Shown: positions 11,301 through 19,982 of the stretch, piece by piece
Position numbering within the stretch: the stretch's first letter is position 1
Layout: every line of letters starts with the position of its first letter
From: Chromera velia
Taxonomy: Eukaryota > Sar > Chromeraceae
Direction of reading: 5' to 3'
Assembly: GCA_018398765.1 (NCBI GenBank)
Contig: JAHBMJ010002283.1
Span: 1-20,569, forward strand
Length of the DNA stretch: 20,569 nt
Notes under the pieces: generated by a model
The model's input: only the letters and a program-made list of their open reading frames with translations
Told to the model about the DNA's origin: nothing
Databases searched by the model: none
Position numbers and translations under genes: made by a program

Positions 11301-13781
11301 TTCTCCGTCCTCCCCTGTAAGATTTTTGTTTCTTCTTCTCCCCTTAGGCGTCATACAAAGCGGAAAGAATCGAACGGGGGCCCGCCTGCCTGCCAATAAA
11401 AGAAATCCTTTTCTCAGACATTCCAGCCCCCTTTCTGCCTTTCAATTGCTCCATGCGGGTCGTTTTGTTTCTGTGTGCATTCTTTGTTTGTTGTTTCGCT
11501 CGCTGGCGTCTTAACTTTCTGATCAATCTTCAAACCGAAAGGCTTGCAAGGTGGGACTTCCAACTTTTTTCTTAATTTCTGGGCTCAGACACGATTAATG
11601 TACTGGGCTCAGACAAAGAAGCACTGATGAGCGCACTTCGATCACGCCTGTCTGCCTGCCTGCAGAAACCCTCGTCGAGATTCCCCCCTCCACAATTCTG
11701 GGTGACCTGAAGGAATTCTTGGACTCTGGGGACTTTGCCGATGTTGAATTTGTTGTGGATGGAGAAGTCATCAGGGCTCACAAGATGGTCTGTGCCAGGT
11801 GTTCATATTTCAGGTACGCTCTTTCAAATTGATTGTGCCTTGCTTGTGTCTGTCTGTACATGGATGGATGCATCAGTGTCTTCCTTCCGTACACCTCGTG
11901 GCGCTCTGGCTCGACTGGGTGGTTCCTTTGTGCTCAGAGAGAAAAAAATTGCCAGGTTTCCTCTGCCTGCAAGTTTTTATCACGGCATCTTCTCTCTCTC
12001 TCTCTCTCTCCCTCCTTCTGCCTGCCGCTGCTGACCTGGACAAACAAGTAGAAAAGGAAACAAGAAAGAGAACAGAGGATTTTTATCCTGTAGCCCCCCC
12101 CTTGTGTCGCTTTTCTTCTCTTTCCTTTCTTACCACCTGTCTGGCTTGTCTGCAGGACGCTGTTTCTCGGGGGATTCGCTGAGAGCACGAAGAAGCGGGT
12201 CCGTTTTTCACCCCTTTCGGAATTGACAGAGAGCGAAGATATGAAAAAGAAACACTGATCAGTGAAACAAACAGTGACAGAGAGAAAAAGCAAGCGGCTT
12301 GAAGGAAGGACGGCCAGAAAAGCAAGTCAAGAAGTCATGGTTCCCCCATTTTTTTTAGCGAGGCTGGGGTTCGACTTCTTTTTTTGCGACTGCCGTGCAA
12401 GGAAGGCAAGAACAACACGCACAAAGAAAAAGAGTCAACTCACTAAAGGCAACCGACGAGAAAGGCAGTGAATGGGGGCTCCCCGTGTCTCTCTCATTTC
12501 TCTGTCTTCCATCGAGGGGACTCTCGGGTAAGCTCTGAAACCTGAACGTTTGTGTGAGTTTTGATTCTCCCTGAGGAGTCTCGACAGCACTGATTCCCTC
12601 TCTCTCCATGAAATCATCAATTTGATTGCTTTCCTGACAATGCATTCTTGGATGCAGGTCGAGATCCAGCTTTGTTCGAAAGAAGTCTTCAAGAGCCTCC
12701 TTCAATACCTTTACACTGACAACCTCGAGATACCTCTAGACGTCAGTCTGGCTGTCGGTTGGTCGGTCAGGTCTCTCTGCTTAAGTTGTCGACCTGTGTT
12801 TCTACCCGTCTTTCTGACTGAGTCTCTCTCTTTTTTGCTCTCTCTGTTTTCTTTTTGGCTGCCTGCCTGTGAGTCTCTCTCTTGGTTTCGCAGCTGACTG
12901 TTTGCTTTCACGGAACACGAGGAAAAGGGAGATAGATGAAGAAGAGCCGAAATTTTTGTTTGCGCACTTTTTGTCGTCTTGGACGGAAATGGACGGAAAC
13001 TCTCCTCCTCTCGTGAGAACGTGTAGCGAAACGTGGACGTGTTCGTTGGCATTATTGCATTTCTATCGAAGCCGCAGGAAATGGCTTGAAAGACAGGTTG
13101 ACAGCTTATCTTATGTTGTGCATTGTGACGGGTATGGATAATTTCTTGCAGCAAGCCATGGACGTGTTTGTGGCGGCAGACCAGTTCGGAATTGACAGGT
13201 CGGTCAGGCCCTAATTCTTGTTCATGCTTTTCCCCTGTTTGCTTCTTTTTGTATCCCCGATAGAAAATAGAGAGACTTGGAGCATAAGGTAGGTATCGAT
13301 TGTTGGCCGAATGGGTTCATGGGTGTCTCGGTGTGTGCGTTCCGATTGAAGGGAAAGTGCTTGTCAGACCCCTAGAAGCTCCTCGAATGAAAAGGAAAAA
13401 GCTCTAGAACAGGCGTTGGCATTTGATTAGAAGGAGTTGATGAATGCCCATTAGACTGTTGTTGGAACAAATCCTCTCATGCCTTCAACAGCATCCTCTC
13501 ATGCCCGCTTGGTTGATCTCTGCCCTTTCTTTTCAGACCGATCGATCGACTGACTGACGGTCTCTCTGGTGGGGGGCTTTGAGGCGTTTGCAGTACAACT
13601 CCCAAGGAGAGAAGAAAAATGAATACAGACAGAGTGCATGTTTTTTTCCACTCGTCCGCACCTGACCTCACTTCATCCATCTGTCCGACTGCATGAGCAG
13701 GCTGAAGGTCCTCTGCGAGAGCCGAATCCTGAAATCAATCGACGTGGAGAACGCTGCATCGATTCTTCAGGTAGGAAGGAG

Positions 13782-13815
<34 letters not shown>

Positions 13816-14087
13816 TGTGGGCTGGGAGGGGGGGGGGCATCTTGCATGACGCCTTCAGGCAGAGAAAGACTTCTGTCTCTTCTCTTTTTTTTTGCTCTCG
13901 TCTGGGCTGGTCTAGTTTTTTGGTCTGAACTGATCGTTGCGTCTTTTCATTTTTGATTCTGTCGACGAGTTTCAGCGACTCTGTGGTAAGTGTCGCAGGC
14001 TCACTGACGGAAGCAAGCTACAGGCTAATAGAAGGAAGAAATAATTTGACATTGATGGACTCTCAATTCTCATTGATTGATTGTGTG

Positions 14088-14151
<64 letters not shown>

Positions 14152-14256
14152 CAGGCGGCAGACCAACACAATGCCGTGGGCCTCCGGTCGCGTTGTCTGG
14201 ACTTTCTCCTCCGAAATTTCGATCAGGTGTCAAGGGTCAGTTTCTTTCCATCTTCA

Positions 14257-14291
<35 letters not shown>

Positions 14292-14739
14292 TTCTCTCTT
14301 GCATTTCATCATCACGACGATCAAGTGATCTTCCAGGTTAAGCCTCCCACTGAGTAAGTGAGTGAGCAAGCGGGCGTTCCTTTCCTCCATTCCCTCCCTC
14401 CCTCCCTCCCTCCCTCCCTTCCGAACTTGAAGGAAAGCAGGCGGAGAGAGACAGAGAGAGAGACTTTTGAACTCAGAAAGTGACACGAATGACATCACAT
14501 CAACTCCGTACAGAACTTGGAAGCACCCCGCCTGAGTTGTATGGATCTTGTGAGGAGACTGACAGACGGAAGATGTACGTGGACACAGCTGCATCTGTTT
14601 GCTGCATGCTCAGTGTGTGCCTGCATTTCCTTGTGTATTTGAATTGGTTCCATTCGATGGACACGTGCAGACGGAGTCGTTCGAACAAATGGCGAAGGCG
14701 AACGTCAACCTGGTCATAGAGGTCCTCCGGAAGAGGTGA
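5311..14739 (+). CDS. Kelch-BTB-BACK protein, LZTR1-like, 18 exons, 620 aa
   Basis: A predicted substrate adaptor of the Kelch-BTB class. In known families the BTB domain dimerises and binds Cullin-3, while the Kelch propeller recruits the target for ubiquitination. I joined 18 exons (coordinates in the next two entries) summing to 1863 nt, i.e. 620 codons plus TGA at 14737-14739. All phases match, every donor is GTNNG and every acceptor is AG. Residues 1-441 carry six Kelch repeats with FGGYDG-type cores; residues about 452-548 are a BTB domain (DVEFVVDGEVIRAHK, LQYLYTDN); residues about 549-620 resemble BACK. The N-terminal propeller, the sequence RDRMLVFGGHDG in blade 4 and the C-terminus FDQVSRTESFEQM align well with LZTR1-type proteins. 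Human LZTR1 is longer and has two BTB-BACK units; this one has one. ATG 5311 is chosen because exon 1 supplies the W-strand of the first blade; ATG 5317 is an alternative. No transcript evidence is available, so individual boundaries could shift slightly. Confidence 0.88.
5395..6077 (+). other. Intron 1 with duplicated 3' splice site
   Basis: Phase-0 intron, donor GTCAGT at 5395, acceptor CATGCAG ending at 6077. A 30-bp stretch covering the last 9 intronic and first 21 exonic bases (6069-6098) occurs identically 96 bp upstream at 5973-6002. The spacing is a multiple of three and the intervening frame is open, so use of the upstream acceptor (exon start 5982) would add 32 residues without a frameshift. 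Confidence 0.75.
7205..7570 (+). repeat. Possible tRNA-derived SINE in intron 3
   Basis: Inside the longest intron (6759-7595, 837 bp) a tRNA-like head is followed by a GC-rich body unlike the rest of the intron. An A-box-like CGGCTCAGTTGG is at 7213-7224 (consensus TRGCNNAGYNGG, one mismatch). A degenerate B box is at 7257-7267 (about 8 of 11 consensus positions). The ends 7205-7211 and about 7276-7283 can pair like an acceptor stem, with one bulge. The D, anticodon and T arms do not fold properly, so it is not a working tRNA. The GC-rich part (about 7318-7570) would be the SINE body. I see no clear target-site duplication or A-tail. Family recognition needs copies elsewhere in the genome. 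Confidence 0.4.
7918..8078 (+). repeat. Degenerate (GACT/GAAT)n tetranucleotide array at the 3' end of intron 4
   Basis: About 160 bp of period-4 repeat built from GACT, GAAT, GATT and related units, ending about 15 bp before the acceptor at 8092. It contains many CTGAC/TTAAC-like steps that resemble branch-point sequences, so the real branch point cannot be singled out by eye. Confidence 0.8.
10262..10314 (+). repeat. (GTCA/GTCT)n microsatellite starting at the intron 10 donor
   Basis: The intron 10 donor GTCAGT at 10262 is the first unit of a tetranucleotide array (GTCA, then GTCT units, then about eight GTCA units). Each unit recreates a GTCAGT donor four bases further on, so only every third unit keeps the reading frame. 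Confidence 0.85.
13782..13819. repeat. (TC)n(TG)n compound microsatellite in intron 16
   Basis: It begins 11 bp after the intron 16 donor (13771) and is followed by a poly-G run. On the minus strand it reads (CA)n(GA)n, the same order as the other compound repeats here. Confidence 0.95.
14090..14147. repeat. (TC)n(TG)n compound microsatellite forming the 3' splice-site tract of intron 16
   Basis: (TC)n at 14090-14120 and (TG)n at 14121-14147 run almost directly into the acceptor CGTGCAG ending at 14154, so the repeat is the pyrimidine/UG tract of this intron. Confidence 0.95.
14257..14293. repeat. (TGTC)n microsatellite in intron 17
   Basis: About nine TGTC-like units starting 21 bp after the donor at 14236; a separate (TCCC)n run follows at 14388-14419. 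Confidence 0.9.
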
Positions 14740-16326
14740 AGGAAGGGAGGAGGGATCAAAGGAAAGACAATTAACAGAAGAAATCATGGGAAGAAAGAGA
14801 GGGGGAGAAGCGGAAGCGGATTTGCCCAAGAGATGTCTCTTCCTTTTTTTGTATCAATAGAATATGTTTCGACGCCTGCAGGGAGTCTAACGGAATTGAA
14901 TGGACGTTGTGTTCTTTTGTGCGTCCGTGCCGACTGACGAATAGAATTGAGTGAGTCGGAGGGCAGACAGAGAGTACATTTCCCCTTTTGTGTCCCTCTT
15001 GTAGATCCATTGTTCTCTCTGTGTATTGTCTGTCTGACTGGGTGCGAGAACGAAGAAAAAAGGGGCACGATGAAGCTGGCATCTCTTTCGAGTCGAGGGC
15101 TCTTCTCTTTTTAAATTGCCCTAGATGTCCGTGGTTGGGCAGGATGGCCAATAGTGCATGCTTCCTTCTCCTGCCGGGATGTGTCACGGGGCTGCTCTGG
15201 GGGGGGCGTGTCCTCCTACCCTCGTCTGTACCTTAGTTGGTACCTGCATTCAATTCATCCGTGCGTGCCCACCGTTGGTTTTTGGTGACCGAGGAAAGAG
15301 CCAAAAGGGATGCATGGTGGTGTTCGTCTGTAAACGGGCTTTTCAGAGCCAATCCGAAGGAGGGCGGCAAGGGTCAGTCTAGGGGTGAGGTCAACTCTAA
15401 AACATGCGAGACAGTAAAGTCGTGATGATGATGTTTTGCGTCCGTTCAGTTAAGGCAAACCTTAATTAGCACACAAGTTTCAATGATATAGTTAGACTCT
15501 AGAGCATATATAAAAACATGAACCTCATGAATTCCGAAGTCACCGACTCACCGGATTGATGCGACCGGCAGGTTTAGATAGATTTAGATTAACAAAGAAC
15601 TTTTAAAATTTTAATTTATACTGAGGCTAATGTACTCTGACTCCCTGTCAGTGCCGGACTAGGTGCCGGAGTAGGTTTAAAACAGCTACCGATTCAAACC
15701 ATTACCTCTGTATAATAAGTTATGGCTGTAGAGTTATGGTCTCATCTAATTACTGCATGATATATAAGTAATAAGGGAGTGATAAGCTAGCTAGGTGATA
15801 AGTGATTTAGTGGTGTCCTAGGTGGTGCGCTAAAGCACTGCTACCATTTAAATATAATTAACACTGATTTATACCTGTATAAGTTAATCATGTACACCTA
15901 GTCTAACCTAGTTATGCACTTGAAAACGACTTAACAATATTATACTGATCATTGATTGGTAAATTGATTGATCATATATCATACTAAGTATAATAGAAAT
16001 AAGCTTTTTTTGCTAGGTTTTTTGTTGTGAATGATAAATTAATAATTATTCTGGTCACATGAATTTGATTTTACTCTAGATATTACTACTACACGTGACC
16101 TAGCACGTGACAGATGTTGTTTGCAATGATCGATTTGTATTGTTTATAGACTACAAATTATAGTTGATCTTTAAAAACCTTAATTTCTAGCTTTAATTTC
16201 AGATTCTTAAAAAAAAAACATTCATAATGCAGGGCCCAGGGACCACTGCTTGATTCAGAGGGAGTCACGCACCGCGGACCCGTAACGATTGCATATACAT
16301 AGACACACACATTTTGACATACTGTG

Positions 16327-16328
<2 letters not shown>
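14740..16328. other. Gene-free spacer with AT-rich island (about 15421-16210)
   Basis: The sequence after the Kelch stop is probably its 3' UTR plus spacer; no clear AATAAA was found. The AT-rich island starts with a 6-bp hairpin (TTAAGG 15450-15455 with CCTTAA 15460-15465). It is bracketed by an 11-bp direct repeat AAACCTTAATT (15457-15467 and 16175-16185). CACGTGAC occurs twice, at 16092-16099 and 16104-16111. No coding sequence was seen. Confidence 0.5.
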
Positions 16329-16397
<69 letters not shown>

Positions 16398-16484
16398 AAG
16401 TTATAGAGAGAAAGAAACAGGGTGGAGGCAGACAGAAAAAAACGCAATCGGACAGACAGTCCGACTGACAGATCGACAGGCACG

Positions 16485-16519
<35 letters not shown>

Positions 16520-16520
16520 A
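16329..16520. repeat. (CA)n(GA)n followed by (GGCA)n
   Basis: (CA)n 16329-16371, (GA)n 16371-16397, then GACA/CAGA-type sequence and a GGCA array at about 16477-16520. The unit order is the same as at 1138-1290. Confidence 0.95.
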
Positions 16521-16998
16521 TAGGCAGATGGACAGATAGACCGACAAGCAGATGAGCAGATACAACCGAGAAAGGCAACCAGGCAGACAAGCGGACGCAG
16601 GAAAGCGGGCAGGCAGACAGGTCAGCACGGGGCAAGCACAAAAATACGTGGACAATTATTTTCAAACGAGTTTCATGTACATTTGTGCAGGGTTGTTTCA
16701 AAGAAGGGAGGAGGCAAGGAAGAACGATGCCACAGATCGACAACTTCAGGGTCACTCACGACAGAAGGACATACTACTTATTGAGTGTCTGATTGACGAC
16801 GGACTTGCTGGCTGACAGACGGACTGACTTGACATCTGACAGTCAGAAAGAATAAGATCTGGAATCTGCTAAGGTTCTGCTTCCCAAGAGATACGCGGGT
16901 CCCCCCCCTTTTTTTTTGGTCGCTAATTGATGGAAATTGCCTGACCTTCCCGACAAATAAGACTGCATGCGCGTTTTGCGTCCTGCTGTTTCGGCCCT

Positions 16999-17340
16999 TC
17001 AGAGAAGAAACTGAGCGGAAATTACTAGCAAAGCACACGTCAAGGAAGCCCTAACAGAGAAAGCCCCTGAGTAGTCTGAATCTTGGCAAAGATCTCTGTT
17101 CTGGGAGCCGCTTCCACTCTCTGTATCCCTGCAGTTGCACTTGTAAGAATCCACACCATCAGTGGTTGAAGTTTTGAAGTCCGGGCAACAAAGACCCTCA
17201 ACTTTCTCGCAGGCTGTTCTGCATGTTTCTGAAGTTGTGATTGCACCAGTGCATTTGTCCGAGGAGTAGGTTTTACACTCGTTCAAGGCGGTGCAAGAAA
17301 GGGCGAAGAGGGCAAGGAAGAGGGCGAGTCTTTGAAGCAT
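16999..17340 (-). CDS. Small secreted cysteine-rich protein, possibly GPI-anchored (113 aa)
   Basis: ATG at 17340 gives MLQRLALFLALFALSCTALN, a clear signal peptide with likely cleavage near SCTA. The mature part holds nine cysteines in about 75 residues, including adjacent CC and a CNC motif, suggesting a disulfide-stabilised extracellular domain. The C-terminus is hydrophobic (SLTCALLVISAQFLL) after a small-residue region SDYSGAF, as in GPI-attachment signals. The frame stays open upstream only through a TTG codon, and TTGCAG (17364-17359 on this strand) is a good splice acceptor 18 bases before the ATG. A 5' UTR or leader exon therefore probably lies upstream. I do not recognise the family. 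It is divergent from the gene at 18005. Confidence 0.6.
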   Translation of the reverse strand: MLQRLALFLALFALSCTALNECKTYSSDKCTGAITTSETCRTACEKVEGLCCPDFKTSTTDGVDSYKCNCRDTESGSGSQNRDLCQDSDYSGAFSVRASLTCALLVISAQFLL

Positions 17341-17605
17341 ATGATCATATTCTCGCGTCTGCAAGGAGGAAATAGATGATTGCGAGATTTCTACTTTGTA
17401 AGCAGTTTGGCGACCGAGTCAGGAGGTGAGTTTCATACAAAATGCTTCACGTCAATGAGCACAGCGCAGCGGTTCGCTACGTTTCTTAGTACATTGAATT
17501 CAAGAAAGGATTCAATTAAGGCATGCAGCAGCCTGCATGAGAGAGCTATAGATCTCGAACTTCGGCAAGCTATAGGATTCGGTATGCAAGGAATTTTGGG
17601 GTGCG

Positions 17606-17697
17606 CGCGCGTACCCGCCGCGCGGCCTGCCCACTGCCGCGCGAGCCGCGGGCGCACGGCGGCCGCGGCGAATCGCCGGCGATGGCCGCGGCGTGAC
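17606..17697. promoter_or_regulatory. GC-rich island in the divergent 17340/18005 intergenic region
   Basis: About 90 bp is overwhelmingly G+C, with many CpG steps (GCGCGCGCG, CCGCGCGGCC, GGCGGCCGCGGCG). It lies midway between the minus-strand secreted-protein gene and the plus-strand 102-aa gene. It shares GCGCGGCC and GGCCGCGG words with the island at 4946-4996. Promoter function is inference. Confidence 0.4.
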
Positions 17698-17779
17698 AAT
17701 GTGTGACGTGCATCATTGTCCAGATTTGCCGTCCCAGCTAGGATGTCCCAGGACGGCGATATATGCATTGATATCAATG
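17695..17779. promoter_or_regulatory. Three successive palindromes next to the GC island
   Basis: GACAATG (17695-17701) pairs with CATTGTC (17714-17720) around a TGACGT-containing spacer. GCCGTCC (17728-17734) pairs with GGACGGC (17751-17757). CATTGATATCAATG (17766-17779) is a perfect 14-bp palindrome. The clustering suggests binding sites for dimeric regulators or a structured leader; no factor can be named. Confidence 0.35.
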
Positions 17780-18004
17780 AAATTCAGACGTCGATACCTC
17801 GCAGGTTCCAATTTAATCGGTCTGACATGGTCTGACAGTCCGACAAGTTCTAATCCATCCGAGTGGGCGGACAGCTTGCATCCCTTAAGTGCACTGCTTT
17901 TCTTTCCCTGAGAGCAAGCAGACTGAAGTGCAGACAGGCGTCTCCTTTCTTGCCCCTGCTGAGGTGTTGTCAGTGCAGGGATCTGACCCCTTTTTCAGAC
18001 TGCA

Positions 18005-18313
18005 ATGGGCCAGGCGTACAGTAACCTTGCCGCCTCCTCCGGGGGCCTTTTACCGCCTTTTCTGACAGTGCGGGCAGACAGCCTTCTGGCACGAACATCT
18101 CTGGGTGCTGCTATTTATTACGCACCTCAGAACGTTGCCGCCCTCTCCACGGGGCTACTGCTTTATTGGGCCGCACGGCGAAGCTACAGCTCCCCCACTG
18201 GAGTGTCTGACCCTGAATCTGCGTGGAAGACATTTCTGAAACAGAAGGGAGTAGACGAGAAGCACGTCAACCTCCACAAAGGGATGTCTTCATGGAAGGC
18301 TGAATTCTTCTGA
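18005..18313 (+). CDS. Hypothetical 102-aa protein with N-myristoylation-like start
   Basis: An intact frame starts MGQAYSNLAASSGG and ends KAEFF before TGA. Gly2 followed by a small residue at position 6 fits an N-myristoylation motif, hinting at membrane association. A moderately hydrophobic stretch (NVAALSTGLLLYWAARR, about residues 43-59) could be a membrane helix with positive residues after it. The tail is charged (WKTFLKQKGVDEKHVNLHKG). A pyrimidine tract ending TTTTTCAG at 17998 sits six bases before the ATG, so an untranslated first exon is likely. I see no known domain; the function is unknown. No AATAAA signal is seen in the 60 bp after the stop. Confidence 0.58.
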   Translation: MGQAYSNLAASSGGLLPPFLTVRADSLLARTSLGAAIYYAPQNVAALSTGLLLYWAARRSYSSPTGVSDPESAWKTFLKQKGVDEKHVNLHKGMSSWKAEFF

Positions 18314-18720
18314 GCCCAGTAAATATTTGTTTCGACAGTGTGACATGCATGGGTTTTCTTCTTTGCCGGATTTGTTTTTATCTCTGTCGATCCTGAAATA
18401 GAAGAAAAAAATAAAAAAAGACCAAGTCGTGCTGTGCGATGATTGCTGGGCGGGTGTCCGATGCGTGGGGGGACTGAGGAGAGTGATCCCCCGAAAGAAG
18501 AAGAGGGACGGGACGGCCTTCTCATGGGAAAAGAAAAAAACGAAGAACAGAGAAAAAGGAAGGTTCTGTTACGAGAGAGAAAATTCCAGTTGAAGCACGA
18601 CTCTCACCTGGAGGGAGGCAAGAGGGGAGGGTTGCCTGCAGTCAGGGGTCGGCCTTCCTATTCGGTTGGTTGGGACATGAGAACAGGGAGAGGGAGGGGG
18701 GGAGAAACAACTCATGCAAG

Positions 18721-18936
18721 ATGAGCAAGGCAAAGGAAGGGGAGCAGGAAAATCAAGCTCTCGATCTGCCTGTGAGCTCTTTGAAGAACAAGAGACGACC
18801 CGGGGCCGTGGACTTCAGTGCAGTGGAAGGAGGGAGGAAGATGCGACTGCCCCTCCGGCCATCTCCTCCGTGCATCGCTACCTTCATCGATCCCCTAGCT
18901 TCCTTCCATCTCTTTCCTTGTCTGCGTGACAGCTGA
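18721..18936 (+). CDS. Doubtful small ORF or exon
   Basis: ATG 18721 opens a 71-codon frame with a charged start (MSKAKEGEQENQALDLP) and then LKNKRRPGAVDFSAVEGG before a less convincing end. A donor GTGAGC lies in frame directly after the LDLP codons, so the true exon could be shorter. It has no homology I recognise. It sits downstream of the 102-aa gene and upstream of an acceptor/donor junction at 19281-19291, which could belong to the same transcript. Confidence 0.2.
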   Translation: MSKAKEGEQENQALDLPVSSLKNKRRPGAVDFSAVEGGRKMRLPLRPSPPCIATFIDPLASFHLFPCLRDS

Positions 18937-19280
18937 AAGGAATCCTCAGGCCTTCCTCAGTCCCACCCTAAGTATTGGTTCGCGGTGCCTTGCTCAGTCA
19001 TCAATACAGTCGGCATCAAAAAAATGGCGACTGCTGTGAGGTTCTTGATAGAAAAAAATCGACAGAGACAGACTTGAACTTCGCCAGTGGCATTGCACCT
19101 TTGGACAAACTGGTGATCACTCCTTTGTGTACGCATGCAAATATATCGATCTGTGCATCTTTTTTTTCCCGAAGAGTTGAAAGCCGCCTTCCGCGCTCAC
19201 ACCACTTAACTTCTTCCCTCCCCCTCTTTTGCTGCTTTTCAGAAACGTCGTAAGCTCTTCTGATCTGATTTTTCCTGTCG

Positions 19281-19291
19281 CAGGTAAGTGA
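19281..19291 (+). other. Adjacent splice acceptor and donor (CGCAG/GTAAGT)
   Basis: A pyrimidine tract ending CGCAG is followed directly by GTAAGT, the shape of a recursive (zero-length exon) splice site. Another acceptor, TGTTGCAG, ends at 19352. The host transcript is not identified. Confidence 0.3.
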
Positions 19292-19726
19292 AATGTAAAA
19301 GAAAAATGGCATGCATGCGTTGTTTTTCTGATTTTTTTTAAATCTGTTGCAGATGATTTTTGTTCCTTTCTTGTTTGTTGCGCTTGAATGAGAGATTTGT
19401 ATCCGGATCTGTCAATGTGTTGAATTGAAGTGTCAAATTCTGTGTGTGTGATCGGAAAGTCAGACCCTAAATTTGGAAAGGCGGAGGAGGGTGCAGACGG
19501 AAGAGTAAAAAAAAAAAGAGCATGGCGTTTGAGCAAGGGGGGGAAAGGAGCAAACGATGCAGAGAAAAAACATTTTGAAGTGCCAAAGGAGGACAGAGGA
19601 GGCGGAATGGTGTGAGGGGAAGGAACACATGTCCGTCCAAATGAAGACATCTGCCAATAAATCACTTCAGATGGAAAAGAGACAAGAAGAACGTGACTGC
19701 TTTCGGCCGATTTTGCGGTCGATTAT

Positions 19727-19786
19727 TCACACACACACACACACAGAGGGAGAGAGAGAGACAGACACACAGACACACAGACACAG

Positions 19787-19879
<93 letters not shown>

Positions 19880-19893
19880 CGAATACACACACA

Positions 19894-19943
<50 letters not shown>

Positions 19944-19982
19944 CAGACACAGACACACACACACAGAGAGAGAGAGAGAGAG
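19727..19982. repeat. Higher-order repeat of (CA)n(GA)n(GACA)n blocks
   Basis: Four successive blocks each start with CA dinucleotides (about 19729, 19791, 19884, 19957), change to GA, and mostly end in GACA/CAGA units before the next CA run. Block length is about 60-95 bp. Confidence 0.9.

Larger units (their letters stand above)
11666..14739 (+). other. BTB and BACK exons 12-18 (residues 441-620)
   Basis: Exons: 11666-11813, 12156-12198, 12658-12741, 13152-13198, 13701-13770, 14155-14235, 14671-14739. Exon 12 encodes the linker and BTB strand B1/helix A1 (FADVEFVVDGEVIRAHKMVC); exon 13 gives RTLFLGGFAESTKKR; exon 14 gives VEIQLCSKEVFKSLLQYLYT; exon 15 gives QAMDVFVAADQFGIDR, the usual A4/A5 BTB helices. 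Exons 16-18 are helical (LKVLCESRILKSIDVENAAS, then CLDFLLRNFDQV) and end with VIEVLRKR, typical of BACK. The exon 14/15 junction removes an in-frame DVSLAV read-through that would interrupt the BTB fold. Exon 13 is only 43 nt. Confidence 0.87.

Noticed and set aside
14771-15236. Frames on both strands downstream of the Kelch gene
   Set aside because: They overlap each other, have no domains and lie where the 3' UTR of the Kelch gene is expected.
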